Assembly (NCBI GenBank): GCA_949299545.1
Contig: CASGAM010000006.1
Coordinates: 1 to 64,000, forward strand
Reading direction: 5' to 3'
DNA: 64,000 nucleotides
DNA from: an uncultured Prevotellaceae bacterium
Lineage (GTDB): Bacteria > Bacteroidota > Bacteroidia > Bacteroidales > Bacteroidaceae
A program made the position numbers and the translations under genes. The notes below the pieces were generated by a model, which saw nothing but the letters and a program-made list of their open reading frames with translations, ran no database searches and was not told where the DNA came from. This document shows positions 34,719-43,079 of this stretch, piece after piece (position 1 is the first letter of the stretch; each line of letters opens with the position of its first letter).

Positions 34719-37700
34719 ATGAAAGTGAATTTTTTTATTGACAGGCCGGTGTTTTCAGCTGTCATTTCAATATTGATTGTAATTGTGGGCATCATAGGCT
34801 TGGTGAATTTGCCTATTGACCAATATCCGCAGATTACCCCGCCGGTAGTAAAAATCAGTGCATCCTATCCGGGTGCCAGTGCGGTAACGGTGTCACAGGC
34901 TGTTGCTACGCCTATAGAGCAAGAACTGAACGGTACGCCAGGTATGCTTTATATGGAGTCCAATAGTTCCAATTCTGGAGGCTTTTCTGCGACCGTTACG
35001 TTTGATATTTCCACAGATGCTGATTTGGCTGCGGTGGAAATCCAAAACCGTGTAAAATTAGCAGAGTCGCGTTTGCCGGCCGAGGTGGTGCAAAACGGTA
35101 TTTCCGTGGAGAAACAGGCTCCGAGCCAGTTGATGACGATTTGTTTGACTTCAGACGATCCAAAATTTGATGAAGTTTATTTGAGTAATTTTGCCACATT
35201 GAATGTGGTTGACTTGTTGCGTCGTATTCCCGGGGTCGGGCGTATCTCTAATGTCGGTAGCCGATACTATGCGATGCAGATATGGCTTGATCCGGCCAAA
35301 CTTGCCAATTTCGGTTTGACAGTGAAAGATGTTCAGAATGTCTTGAAGGATCAAAATCGGGAATCTGCGGCCGGTGTTTTGGGACAACAACCGGTGCAAG
35401 GTGTTGACCTGACAATTCCCATTACAGCTCAGGGCCGTCTTTCAACGGCAGCCCAATTTGAGGAGATTGTATTGCGTGCCAATGCGGACGGGTCTTTAAT
35501 ACGTTTGCGTGATGTGGCACGTATCTCACTTGAAGCTCAGTCATACAATACGGAGAGCGGCATCAATGGTGGTAATGCTGCCGTTTTGAGCATTTATATG
35601 CTGCCAGGAGCCAATGCGATGGAAGTGGCCGATAACGTGAAAGAGGCTATGGAAGGAATCAGCGCAAACTTTCCTGAAGGGTTAAAGTATGAAATACCTT
35701 TTGATATGACAACCTATATATCTGAGTCTATTCATGAGGTGTATAAAACACTTTTTGAGGCGTTGTTTTTGGTGATAATTGTGGTTTATCTGTCTCTTCA
35801 GAACTGGCGCGCAACGATTATTCCTATTGTAGCTGTTCCTATTTCTTTAATAGGTACTTTCGGATTTATGCTTATCATGGGCTTTTCGCTGAATATGTTG
35901 ACTTTGCTTGGCTTGGTGCTGGCTATTGGTATTGTCGTGGATGACGCGATTGTGGTTGTGGAGAATGTGGAACGTATCATGGATGAAGAAAAATTGTCGC
36001 CTTATGAGGCCACGAAAAAGGCAATGGACGGTTTGGTCGGGGCTATTATTGCAACATCGTTGGTATTGGCTGCTGTTTTTGTACCGGTAAGTTTTCTTGA
36101 TGGTATAACGGGGCAGCTTTATCGTCAGTTCTCTGTTACGATTGTAGTGTCTGTCTTGTTGTCGACGGTTGTGGCGTTGACTTTAAGTCCGGTAATGTGT
36201 TCGCTGATTCTTAAGCCGGCAAGTCACAAGCGTAAGAATCGTTTATTCAGGCTTATTAACCATGGCCTGAATATAGGTAATCGCAAATATGTAAAATGGA
36301 TTGGTAGTTTGGTGCGTCATCCGCGCAGGGTGATGCTGGCGTTTTGTATAACTTTGATTTTTGCGTTTGTTTTGCATCGGGTGACACCGACAAGTTTCCT
36401 GCCGGTTGAAGATCAAGGCTATTTTACAGTGGAACTTGAATTGCCGGAAAGTGCGACCATAGAGCGTACACGGATAGTTACCGACCGGGCAATCGCATAT
36501 TTGCGTCAGCTGCCGGCTGTGGATTACGTCCAAAATGTTACGGGAAGTAGTCCGCGGGTAGGAACCAGTCAGTCTCGCAGTCAGTTGACAGTCATTCTTA
36601 AACCATGGGAGGAACGTGATAACCAGACGGTTGATGAGATTATGGATGAGGTTCGCCATGAATTGCATTCTTATCCTGAGTGTAAGTTTTACTTGTCAAC
36701 TCCTCCTGTGATACCCGGTTTGGGTACGGCAGGTGGTTTTGAGATGCAGATAGAGGCGAGAGGTGAATCTACTTTCGATGATCTGGTTAGTGCTGTTGAT
36801 ACGCTGATGGCTTATGCCGGTAGCAGTAAAGAGATTGAAGGCTTGTCTTCATCTTTGCAAGCGGAGATTCCACAACTTTATTTTGATGTCGACCGCGATA
36901 AGGTATTGCTTTCCGGTGTTCCGATGTCTGATGTTTTTTCTACGATGAAAGCTTATACGGGATCTGTTTATGTGAACGACTTTAATATGTTTAACAGGAT
37001 TTACCGGGTATATATACAAGCTGAGGCTGATTACCGTGAACAGCAGGACAATATTGGACTTTATTTTGTGAGAGGCTCGGATGGAGACATGATTCCGCTG
37101 ACTTCTTTGGGAACGACTCATTATACGACGGGACCAGGAAGTATCAAGCGTTTTAATATGTTCAATTCAGCAGTTGTGCGTGGTACAGCTGCCAGTGGCG
37201 TCAGTTCTGGGCAGGCTATGCAGGTCATGGAAGAAATTGCTCGAAAGCACCTTCCAAAAGACATTGGAGTGGAGTGGAGCGGTTTGTCATATCAGGAGAA
37301 GCAAGCAGATGGTCAGACAGGTATGATTCTGGTTATTGTATTCCTTTTTGTCTTTCTGTTTTTGGCGGCGTTATACGAAAGCTGGAGCGTGCCGGTTGCG
37401 GTACTCATATCCTTGCCAGTAGCTGTGTTCGGTGCTTATGCCGGCATTGCAATGTGCGGACTTGAGAATGATACTTATTTTCAGATTGGTTTGGTGATGC
37501 TTATCGGTTTGGCGGCCAAAAATGCCATTCTTATTGTTGAGTTTGCCAAAGATGAGACTGACCGTGGCCGTGATGTCTTGGAAGCGGCATTGCATGCTGC
37601 TCAGTTGCGTTTTAGACCTATTCTTATGACGTCGTTGGCTTTCATCCTCGGCATGTTACCTATGGTGATTGCAACCGGTCCGGGTGCAGCCAGCCGTCAG

Positions 37701-37868
37701 GCTATCGGTACAGGTGTTTTTTTCGGTATGATTGTGGCTGTGACGGTTGGAATTTTACTCGTTCCATTTTTCTTTGTAATGATATACAAAGCTAAGGAGA
37801 AAACGCGCAGTGGAAAGAAAAAACTGTTGTACATCAAAAAAGCAGGAAACGGCTATGAAACAGTATAA
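34719..37868 (+). CDS. RND family efflux transporter, HAE-1/AcrB type
   Basis: The 1049-residue inner-membrane proton-driven pump has the AcrB layout: TM1 (FIDRPVFSAVISILIVIVG), a large periplasmic porter domain, TM2-6, a second porter domain and TM8-12. The TM4 proton-relay aspartates are in GIVVDDAIVVVENVERI, and the TM10 lysine in GLAAKNAILIVEFAKD. It exports amphiphilic compounds, probably with the neighbouring adaptor and channel. A small hairpin (ATATTC-n4-GAATAT, 34703-34718) directly precedes the ATG and may tune translation. The following gene overlaps its last 14 bp. Confidence 0.95.
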   Translation: MKVNFFIDRPVFSAVISILIVIVGIIGLVNLPIDQYPQITPPVVKISASYPGASAVTVSQAVATPIEQELNGTPGMLYMESNSSNSGGFSATVTFDISTDADLAAVEIQNRVKLAESRLPAEVVQNGISVEKQAPSQLMTICLTSDDPKFDEVYLSNFATLNVVDLLRRIPGVGRISNVGSRYYAMQIWLDPAKLANFGLTVKDVQNVLKDQNRESAAGVLGQQPVQGVDLTIPITAQGRLSTAAQFEEIVLRANADGSLIRLRDVARISLEAQSYNTESGINGGNAAVLSIYMLPGANAMEVADNVKEAMEGISANFPEGLKYEIPFDMTTYISESIHEVYKTLFEALFLVIIVVYLSLQNWRATIIPIVAVPISLIGTFGFMLIMGFSLNMLTLLGLVLAIGIVVDDAIVVVENVERIMDEEKLSPYEATKKAMDGLVGAIIATSLVLAAVFVPVSFLDGITGQLYRQFSVTIVVSVLLSTVVALTLSPVMCSLILKPASHKRKNRLFRLINHGLNIGNRKYVKWIGSLVRHPRRVMLAFCITLIFAFVLHRVTPTSFLPVEDQGYFTVELELPESATIERTRIVTDRAIAYLRQLPAVDYVQNVTGSSPRVGTSQSRSQLTVILKPWEERDNQTVDEIMDEVRHELHSYPECKFYLSTPPVIPGLGTAGGFEMQIEARGESTFDDLVSAVDTLMAYAGSSKEIEGLSSSLQAEIPQLYFDVDRDKVLLSGVPMSDVFSTMKAYTGSVYVNDFNMFNRIYRVYIQAEADYREQQDNIGLYFVRGSDGDMIPLTSLGTTHYTTGPGSIKRFNMFNSAVVRGTAASGVSSGQAMQVMEEIARKHLPKDIGVEWSGLSYQEKQADGQTGMILVIVFLFVFLFLAALYESWSVPVAVLISLPVAVFGAYAGIAMCGLENDTYFQIGLVMLIGLAAKNAILIVEFAKDETDRGRDVLEAALHAAQLRFRPILMTSLAFILGMLPMVIATGPGAASRQAIGTGVFFGMIVAVTVGILLVPFFFVMIYKAKEKTRSGKKKLLYIKKAGNGYETV

Positions 37869-39231
37869 ATGTTTGACTTGTGTATTATCGGTGGCGATTC
37901 TGGTATTGGCCGGTAGTTGCAAACTCGGGAAAGATTATGTACGCCCCGAATTGTCGTTACCGGAATCTCTCGATGGAAGTGTCAATGATTCTGTAACAGT
38001 GGCGCAGTTGTCATGGGAAAAGCTTTATGCCGATACGCTGTTGCAGGAGCTTATCGCGCGGTCGCTTGTCTATAACAAGGATATGCTCATGGCTGCGGCT
38101 CGCATCAAGGAACTGGCAGCTTTGAAACGTGTCAAAGTAGCGGAGATGTATCCTAACTTTGGGGCATATGTTTATGGCGAGAAAGAAGGTGAAAACTATG
38201 GTGGTAACAATTATAACCCCGATAATGAGTTTGAATTGAAGGTCGTAGCATCTTGGGAGCTGGATCTTTGGGGAAAGTTACGCTGGGCGCGTGACAAATC
38301 CCTTGCTGAACTGATGGCTTCAGTGGAGAATAGGCGTTCGCTGCAAATTTCATTGATAGCGCAAGTAGCGGAAGCTTATTTTGATTTGGTGGCACTCGAT
38401 AACGAACTGGCCATTGTACGCCAAACGGTGGAGGCGCGAAAGGAAAGTGCACATTTGGTAAAGTTACGGTATGACGGTGGACTAATTTCGGAAATTCCTT
38501 ATCGTTTGGCGCAGGTGGAGTTGGCTAAAACGTTGGCGATGATTCCTGAACTTGAGCGAAAGGTGACATTAAAAGAGAATGAATTGGCTTTCCTTACGGG
38601 CGAATATCCTTATTCTATCCGTCGGGTAGCACGGCCTACGGACATTATTCTGCCAGATACGTTGCCAGTCGGGCTTCCTTCTGGTTTGCTTGAACGCCGT
38701 CCTGATGTGCGGATGGCAGAACAGGAACTGATGGCCGCAAATGCCAATGTCGGTATCGCTTTTACAAGTCTATTCCCTTCTATTTCGTTGACTGCCGGTT
38801 TTGGAGCGGAGAGCGACGAATTGGTGGATTTGCTCAGGTCGCCGCATCATTTGCTGGGTGTAAAATTGCTTGAACCGCTTTTTGCAATGGGAAAAAATCG
38901 TGCTACGCTAAAAGCCCGTAAGGCGGCTTTTGAGCGTGCAGTCTATGGCTATGAGAAAGCGGTGCTTGCAGCTTTTAATGATGCGTACAATGCTATTGTG
39001 GAGTATAACAAAGTGAAGGAAATATATAATGCCCAACGACGTTTGGAGGAGTCGGCCAAGACGACGTTGGAGTTGGCACAACTGCAATATGTCAACGGCG
39101 CTATCGGTTATATGGACTTGTTGGATGCACAGCGAAGTTATTTTGATGCTCAGTTGGGATTGAGTAATGCCGTGCGTAACAAGCAAACGGCTGTTGTCAA
39201 TCTATACAAGGCTTTAGGTGGCGGTTGGTAA
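37855..39231 (+). CDS. outer-membrane efflux lipoprotein (OprM/NodT family)
   Basis: The 458-residue TolC-like channel has a lipoprotein signal with lipobox LAGSC (C22) and duplicated helical/beta-barrel repeats: LIAQVAEAYFDLVALDNEL, EQELMAANANVGIAFTSLFPSISLTAGFG, QRSYFDAQLGLSNAV. It completes the tripartite pump. The ATG MKQYKC overlaps the RND gene by 14 bp, so translational coupling is likely; an in-frame GTG further upstream is inside the pump gene and not needed. A long hairpin follows the stop codon. Confidence 0.93.
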   Translation: MKQYKCLTCVLSVAILVLAGSCKLGKDYVRPELSLPESLDGSVNDSVTVAQLSWEKLYADTLLQELIARSLVYNKDMLMAAARIKELAALKRVKVAEMYPNFGAYVYGEKEGENYGGNNYNPDNEFELKVVASWELDLWGKLRWARDKSLAELMASVENRRSLQISLIAQVAEAYFDLVALDNELAIVRQTVEARKESAHLVKLRYDGGLISEIPYRLAQVELAKTLAMIPELERKVTLKENELAFLTGEYPYSIRRVARPTDIILPDTLPVGLPSGLLERRPDVRMAEQELMAANANVGIAFTSLFPSISLTAGFGAESDELVDLLRSPHHLLGVKLLEPLFAMGKNRATLKARKAAFERAVYGYEKAVLAAFNDAYNAIVEYNKVKEIYNAQRRLEESAKTTLELAQLQYVNGAIGYMDLLDAQRSYFDAQLGLSNAVRNKQTAVVNLYKALGGGW

Positions 39232-39232
39232 T

Positions 39233-39302
39233 AAACAATCCGATCCTGTCAAGTGACTACCATGTATGAATGGTGTATGCACTTTGCAGGACCGGATTGT
39301 TT
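39233..39302. terminator. extended bidirectional terminator hairpin
   Basis: Arms AAACAATCCGATCCTG (39233-39248) and CAGGACCGGATTGTTT (39287-39302) pair over 16 bp with one mismatch, which becomes a G-U pair in the minus-strand RNA. The loop can extend the stem with AAGTG/CACTT and ACCAT/ATGGT. It fills nearly the whole gap between the convergent efflux and PurF-like genes. Confidence 0.75.
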
Positions 39303-39306
39303 GATT

Positions 39307-40740
39307 CTATTCGATTGTATTATCTTCCTCTAATGTGAATGAGCTACTACCGTCGAAACAGTGGGTACAGACTTGACATTTTGGAAGTCCAATAGCTTCT
39401 ATCAATGTTTCAAGCGAGTTGAACTTCAGTGAAGTCAGGTTAAGACGTTTGGCAATCTCATTGACTAACCTTTCATGTTCAGGTGTTCCGGTCATGGAGT
39501 ATCGATCAAGTTTTGTGTTCTCGTCACCTTCAAATTCTTTTATCAGTCGTCTGGTGATAAGTTCCATGTCGCTTTTTGATGAGGTAAAATTAATGAAAGG
39601 ACAACCGTAAATGAGTGGTGGGCAAGCAATGCGCATGTGAACCTCCTTTGCACCATCTTCAAAAAGTACTTTCGTGTTGTCACGTAACTGGGTGCCGCGA
39701 ACGATAGAATCATCACAAAATAAAACGCGTTTGTCTTTGAGCATATCCTTGTTAGGGATAAGTTTCATTTTAGCAACCAGTGATCGCATTTCCTGATTGC
39801 TGGGCGTGAAACTTCGCGGCCATGTTGGTGTATATTTTGAAACGGCGCGTTGGTAAGGGACTTTCTTGCCTGCTGCATATCCTAAAGCCATGCCGATGCC
39901 GGAATCGGGGATGCCGCATGCGTAATCGATTTCTACCGAATCGTTTTCTCCCATTTTCTTGCCGCATGTATACCTGACTTGCTCAACGTTTTTGCCTTCA
40001 TAACAAGACGTAGGGAAACCGTAATAAACCCATAAGAAAGAACAGATCTGCATTCTGCTGTTAGGTTTCCTGAGTTGTTCCATCTTGTCGGCTGAAAGGC
40101 GGACAATCTCACCTGGACCAACGAAATAAACGGTTTCGTAACCTAAATTAGGGAACGCAGTACATTCCCCTGAGGCTGCATAAGCTCCTTCTTTCTTCCC
40201 GATGACGATAGGAGTACGTCCCCAACTGTCTCGTGCTACAATGATACCGTCTTCCGTCAATATCAACATTGAGCATGAGCCTTTTATTTCATGAAATACA
40301 TTTTCTATTCCTTGTACAAAATTTTTTCCTTGATTAATCAGTAAAGCAACTAATTCGGTGGGATTAATTTTGCCGGAGCTGAACTCGGAAAAGTGCATGT
40401 TTTGTGTGAGTAGTTTTTGTGCCAGTTCTTCCAAGTTATTTATTTTTGCAACCGTGACAATGGCAAAACGTCCTAAGTGGGAGTTCATCAGTAATGGTTG
40501 TGCGTCGGTATCGCTGATGACGCCGATACCTGCATTTCCGCGAAACTTGTTTAACTCTGCTTCAAACTTGGTGCGGAAATATGAATTCTCCAAGTTGTGG
40601 ATTGAACGCAAGAAACCATGTTCTTCACTGTAAGTCGCCATTCCTCCGCGACGGGTACCCAAATGCGAGTTGTAGTCTGTTCCATAAAACAGGTCTGCTA
40701 CGCAAGCGGTTTTTGAAATCGTACCAAAAAAACCTCCCAT
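39307..40740 (-). CDS. PurF-like amidophosphoribosyltransferase homolog lacking the glutaminase nucleophile
   Basis: The 477-residue protein aligns along its length with glutamine-PRPP amidotransferase. The PRPP loop VLFCDDSIVRGTQLRDNT is intact, and the four Fe-S cluster cysteines of the Bacillus-type enzyme are recognisable (ICSFLW, GCPF, and CTHCF, which supplies two). However, the N-terminus reads MGGFFGTIS where class II amidotransferases have Cys at the mature terminus (CGIFG). The oxyanion motif HNGN is replaced by VAKINN. The ATG is fixed by a -7 box 27 bp upstream, and no Cys codon lies nearby in frame. The protein cannot hydrolyse glutamine in the usual way; it may use ammonia or have another role. 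It is a single gene. Confidence 0.85.
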   Translation of the reverse strand: MGGFFGTISKTACVADLFYGTDYNSHLGTRRGGMATYSEEHGFLRSIHNLENSYFRTKFEAELNKFRGNAGIGVISDTDAQPLLMNSHLGRFAIVTVAKINNLEELAQKLLTQNMHFSEFSSGKINPTELVALLINQGKNFVQGIENVFHEIKGSCSMLILTEDGIIVARDSWGRTPIVIGKKEGAYAASGECTAFPNLGYETVYFVGPGEIVRLSADKMEQLRKPNSRMQICSFLWVYYGFPTSCYEGKNVEQVRYTCGKKMGENDSVEIDYACGIPDSGIGMALGYAAGKKVPYQRAVSKYTPTWPRSFTPSNQEMRSLVAKMKLIPNKDMLKDKRVLFCDDSIVRGTQLRDNTKVLFEDGAKEVHMRIACPPLIYGCPFINFTSSKSDMELITRRLIKEFEGDENTKLDRYSMTGTPEHERLVNEIAKRLNLTSLKFNSLETLIEAIGLPKCQVCTHCFDGSSSFTLEEDNTIE

Positions 40741-40766
40741 AAAGTGTATTATTGTAAAAACGCCAC

Positions 40767-40774
40767 AAAATTAT
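40767..40774 (-). promoter_or_regulatory. -7 box for PurF-like gene
   Basis: CAAAATTA reads TAATTTTG on the minus strand, 27 bp before the ATG, confirming the unusual MGGFF start. It is divergent from the DUF5686 promoter 38 bp away. Confidence 0.65.
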
Positions 40775-40811
40775 AAAAAAAGCCGCATTCATACAATATT
40801 CATTTTTTTGT

Positions 40812-40819
40812 TAACTTTG
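40812..40819 (+). promoter_or_regulatory. -7 box almost abutting the DUF5686 start codon
   Basis: TAACTTTG ends five bases before the ATG at 40825. Transcription would begin at or within a few bases of the start codon, so the mRNA should be leaderless or nearly so. Confidence 0.6.
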
Positions 40820-40824
40820 CTGGT

Positions 40825-43026
40825 ATGAAAAAAAATGATGCCAAGTCTGTGGCGAAGTGTATAAGTTTTCTTTGCGTGTTTATGCTGGGGTCATATGTCC
40901 AGGCACGTTGCGAGTCGGCTGATTCCATTATCAGCCGCATGCACCTGACAGCTGGCAAATATGCTGATTATGTTGTGGAATATAACGCCGGACTGTATAT
41001 TAAGTCGCAGATGGACATCATCGACAAAAACATAGGATTCAGGTACATACCCGGTCTCTTCAGAAGTGAAGATGATGCAAACCGTTATCTTGTGGAAACA
41101 TACAGTGAGTTACATTATACGGCTCCCAATATTTATGACCAAAAAGTGAAGACGCTCTCAGGGACCATCAACGATTCACGTAGCATACCCGGGATGTTAG
41201 ATTACTTTAATGTTAATATTTATGCGCCTTATCTGCTTGGGGAAAAACTTTTATCTCCATTGGCACCGAATAGCTGGCGTTATTATGTTTACAGGATAGA
41301 TTCAGTGTCGGTTGACAGTCTTGGGCGGGCAGAATTCCATATCCGGTACAAACCGAGGAACAAAAGTTTTCAGCTTGTGGAAGGAAGCATTGTCGTGACC
41401 GACGGGGTTTGGAGCGTTCGGCGTTTTACATTCAAGGGGAGGTTCGAACTGATGGAGTTTCAATGTGCTGTTGAAATGGGAAAGGTTGGCAGACCGGATG
41501 AATTTCTGCCGGTATATTATGATGTGGTTGTACTTTATTCATTTATTTACAACACTGTAGAGGGCTATTATGAGGCTAAGCTGAAATATCATGATATACA
41601 GACAAAAGAAGACCGGCTGTCGGATGAAACACGTAAACGTGGCTATAATCTTTCTGCTTCGTTCTCGTTAAGTTGTGACCAAACTGATTATTTGCATGAT
41701 GAAGCTCGTTTCGATTCTTTGCGTCCTATACCTTTGACCGATGCGGAAAAACTTATTTACCGCAAATATCATCGCAGTCGGTCAAAGCAAAAAGATCGTG
41801 TTCTTGCCGATAGCTTACGGGCGCTATCCAACGATGACAAGTGGAGTGCGGTTGGCGGTTTCTTTTTCGAGGACAACAAGTGGAAGTTGTCAGACAACAT
41901 TACTTTGCGAACATCACCGTTTATCAATCCTCTTTTGATAAGTTACAGTAAGACAACTGGCGTGTCTTATCGTCAGAATTTGAAAGTCAATACAGTCTTT
42001 GGTGGTCAGCGATCCCTTTATGCAGGTGCGCGGATCGGTTATAATTTTACGAACCGCGAATTTTATTGGACGTTGGAGACTGATTATAATTACAGTCCGG
42101 AACATCTCGGCACGCTGCATGTGAGCCTTGGTAATGGAAACCGTATTTATAACAGCCGCATCATGGAAGAATTGCAGCAGTTGCCAACCGACAGCGTTTT
42201 GGATATTCAGTCGTTAAACTTAGAGGAGTTTACCGACTTTAATGTGGAGGTTAGTAATCGTATAGAGTTGGTTAACGGGCTTAGCTTGCAGGTGGGCTTG
42301 ATTTATCATCAGCGAACGCCTATAGAGAAGCCTGACATTCCGTTCAACAATATGAATCTTCCTGAACACGTGGCCGAAGGTTTGAATTCGAGTGTCCGTT
42401 CCAGTTATAGGACTTTTGCACCACGTATCAAATTAGAATGGACTCCTTGCATGTATTACTACATGAATGGGCGCCAGAAGGTTAATTTACGTTCAAAGTA
42501 TCCTACTTTTATCTTTGATTATGAGCGGGGACTCAAAAACGTTTTCAACAGTTCCGGCGTATATGAGAGAATAGAGCTTGATATGCAGCACCATGTGAAA
42601 CTTGGATTGTTGTATAATCTGTATTATCGTATCGGTGCAGGTTTTTTCACAAATACGGAAGAGACCTATTTCGTAGATTTTGTCAACTTCAGGAAAAGTA
42701 ATTTACCACACGGATGGAATGACGAGATAGGTGGAGTATTTCATGCACTTGGCGGGAGATGGTATAATGTGTCCCCTTATTATGTCAGAGGACACATTAC
42801 CTATGAGGCGCCTTTTCTTTTGTTTCGTCATCTTATCAAATACACCAGCCATGTGCAGAATGAACGGATATATCTTAATTTGCTGACGATGAAACATCTC
42901 GGGCCTTATTTTGAGTTAGGATACGGTATCGGGACGTTTGTTTTCGATGTTGGTGCCTTTCTCTCCTTGGAACATTTTAGCAAGGTCGGTTTTGGTTGTA
43001 AATTTACCTTTGAACTTTTCAACTGA
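40825..43026 (+). CDS. DUF5686 family outer-membrane protein
   Basis: The 733-residue protein starts with a signal peptide (MKKNDAKSVAKCISFLCVF to about VQA). It has a beta-rich soluble part (about 30-330) and a C-terminal beta-barrel of alternating aromatic strands ending in the typical F-x-F terminus (FTFELFN). This matches the Bacteroidota DUF5686 family. Many relatives carry an N-terminal carboxypeptidase-like regulatory domain; this one does not. The function is unknown; a surface or outer-membrane transport role is inferred from the barrel. It is a single gene. Confidence 0.75.
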   Translation: MKKNDAKSVAKCISFLCVFMLGSYVQARCESADSIISRMHLTAGKYADYVVEYNAGLYIKSQMDIIDKNIGFRYIPGLFRSEDDANRYLVETYSELHYTAPNIYDQKVKTLSGTINDSRSIPGMLDYFNVNIYAPYLLGEKLLSPLAPNSWRYYVYRIDSVSVDSLGRAEFHIRYKPRNKSFQLVEGSIVVTDGVWSVRRFTFKGRFELMEFQCAVEMGKVGRPDEFLPVYYDVVVLYSFIYNTVEGYYEAKLKYHDIQTKEDRLSDETRKRGYNLSASFSLSCDQTDYLHDEARFDSLRPIPLTDAEKLIYRKYHRSRSKQKDRVLADSLRALSNDDKWSAVGGFFFEDNKWKLSDNITLRTSPFINPLLISYSKTTGVSYRQNLKVNTVFGGQRSLYAGARIGYNFTNREFYWTLETDYNYSPEHLGTLHVSLGNGNRIYNSRIMEELQQLPTDSVLDIQSLNLEEFTDFNVEVSNRIELVNGLSLQVGLIYHQRTPIEKPDIPFNNMNLPEHVAEGLNSSVRSSYRTFAPRIKLEWTPCMYYYMNGRQKVNLRSKYPTFIFDYERGLKNVFNSSGVYERIELDMQHHVKLGLLYNLYYRIGAGFFTNTEETYFVDFVNFRKSNLPHGWNDEIGGVFHALGGRWYNVSPYYVRGHITYEAPFLLFRHLIKYTSHVQNERIYLNLLTMKHLGPYFELGYGIGTFVFDVGAFLSLEHFSKVGFGCKFTFELFN

Positions 43027-43079
43027 CGCCTTGTCACTTTATGTCTTGTGTTCCGTATTTGGGAGGTAGAAGGCAATTA

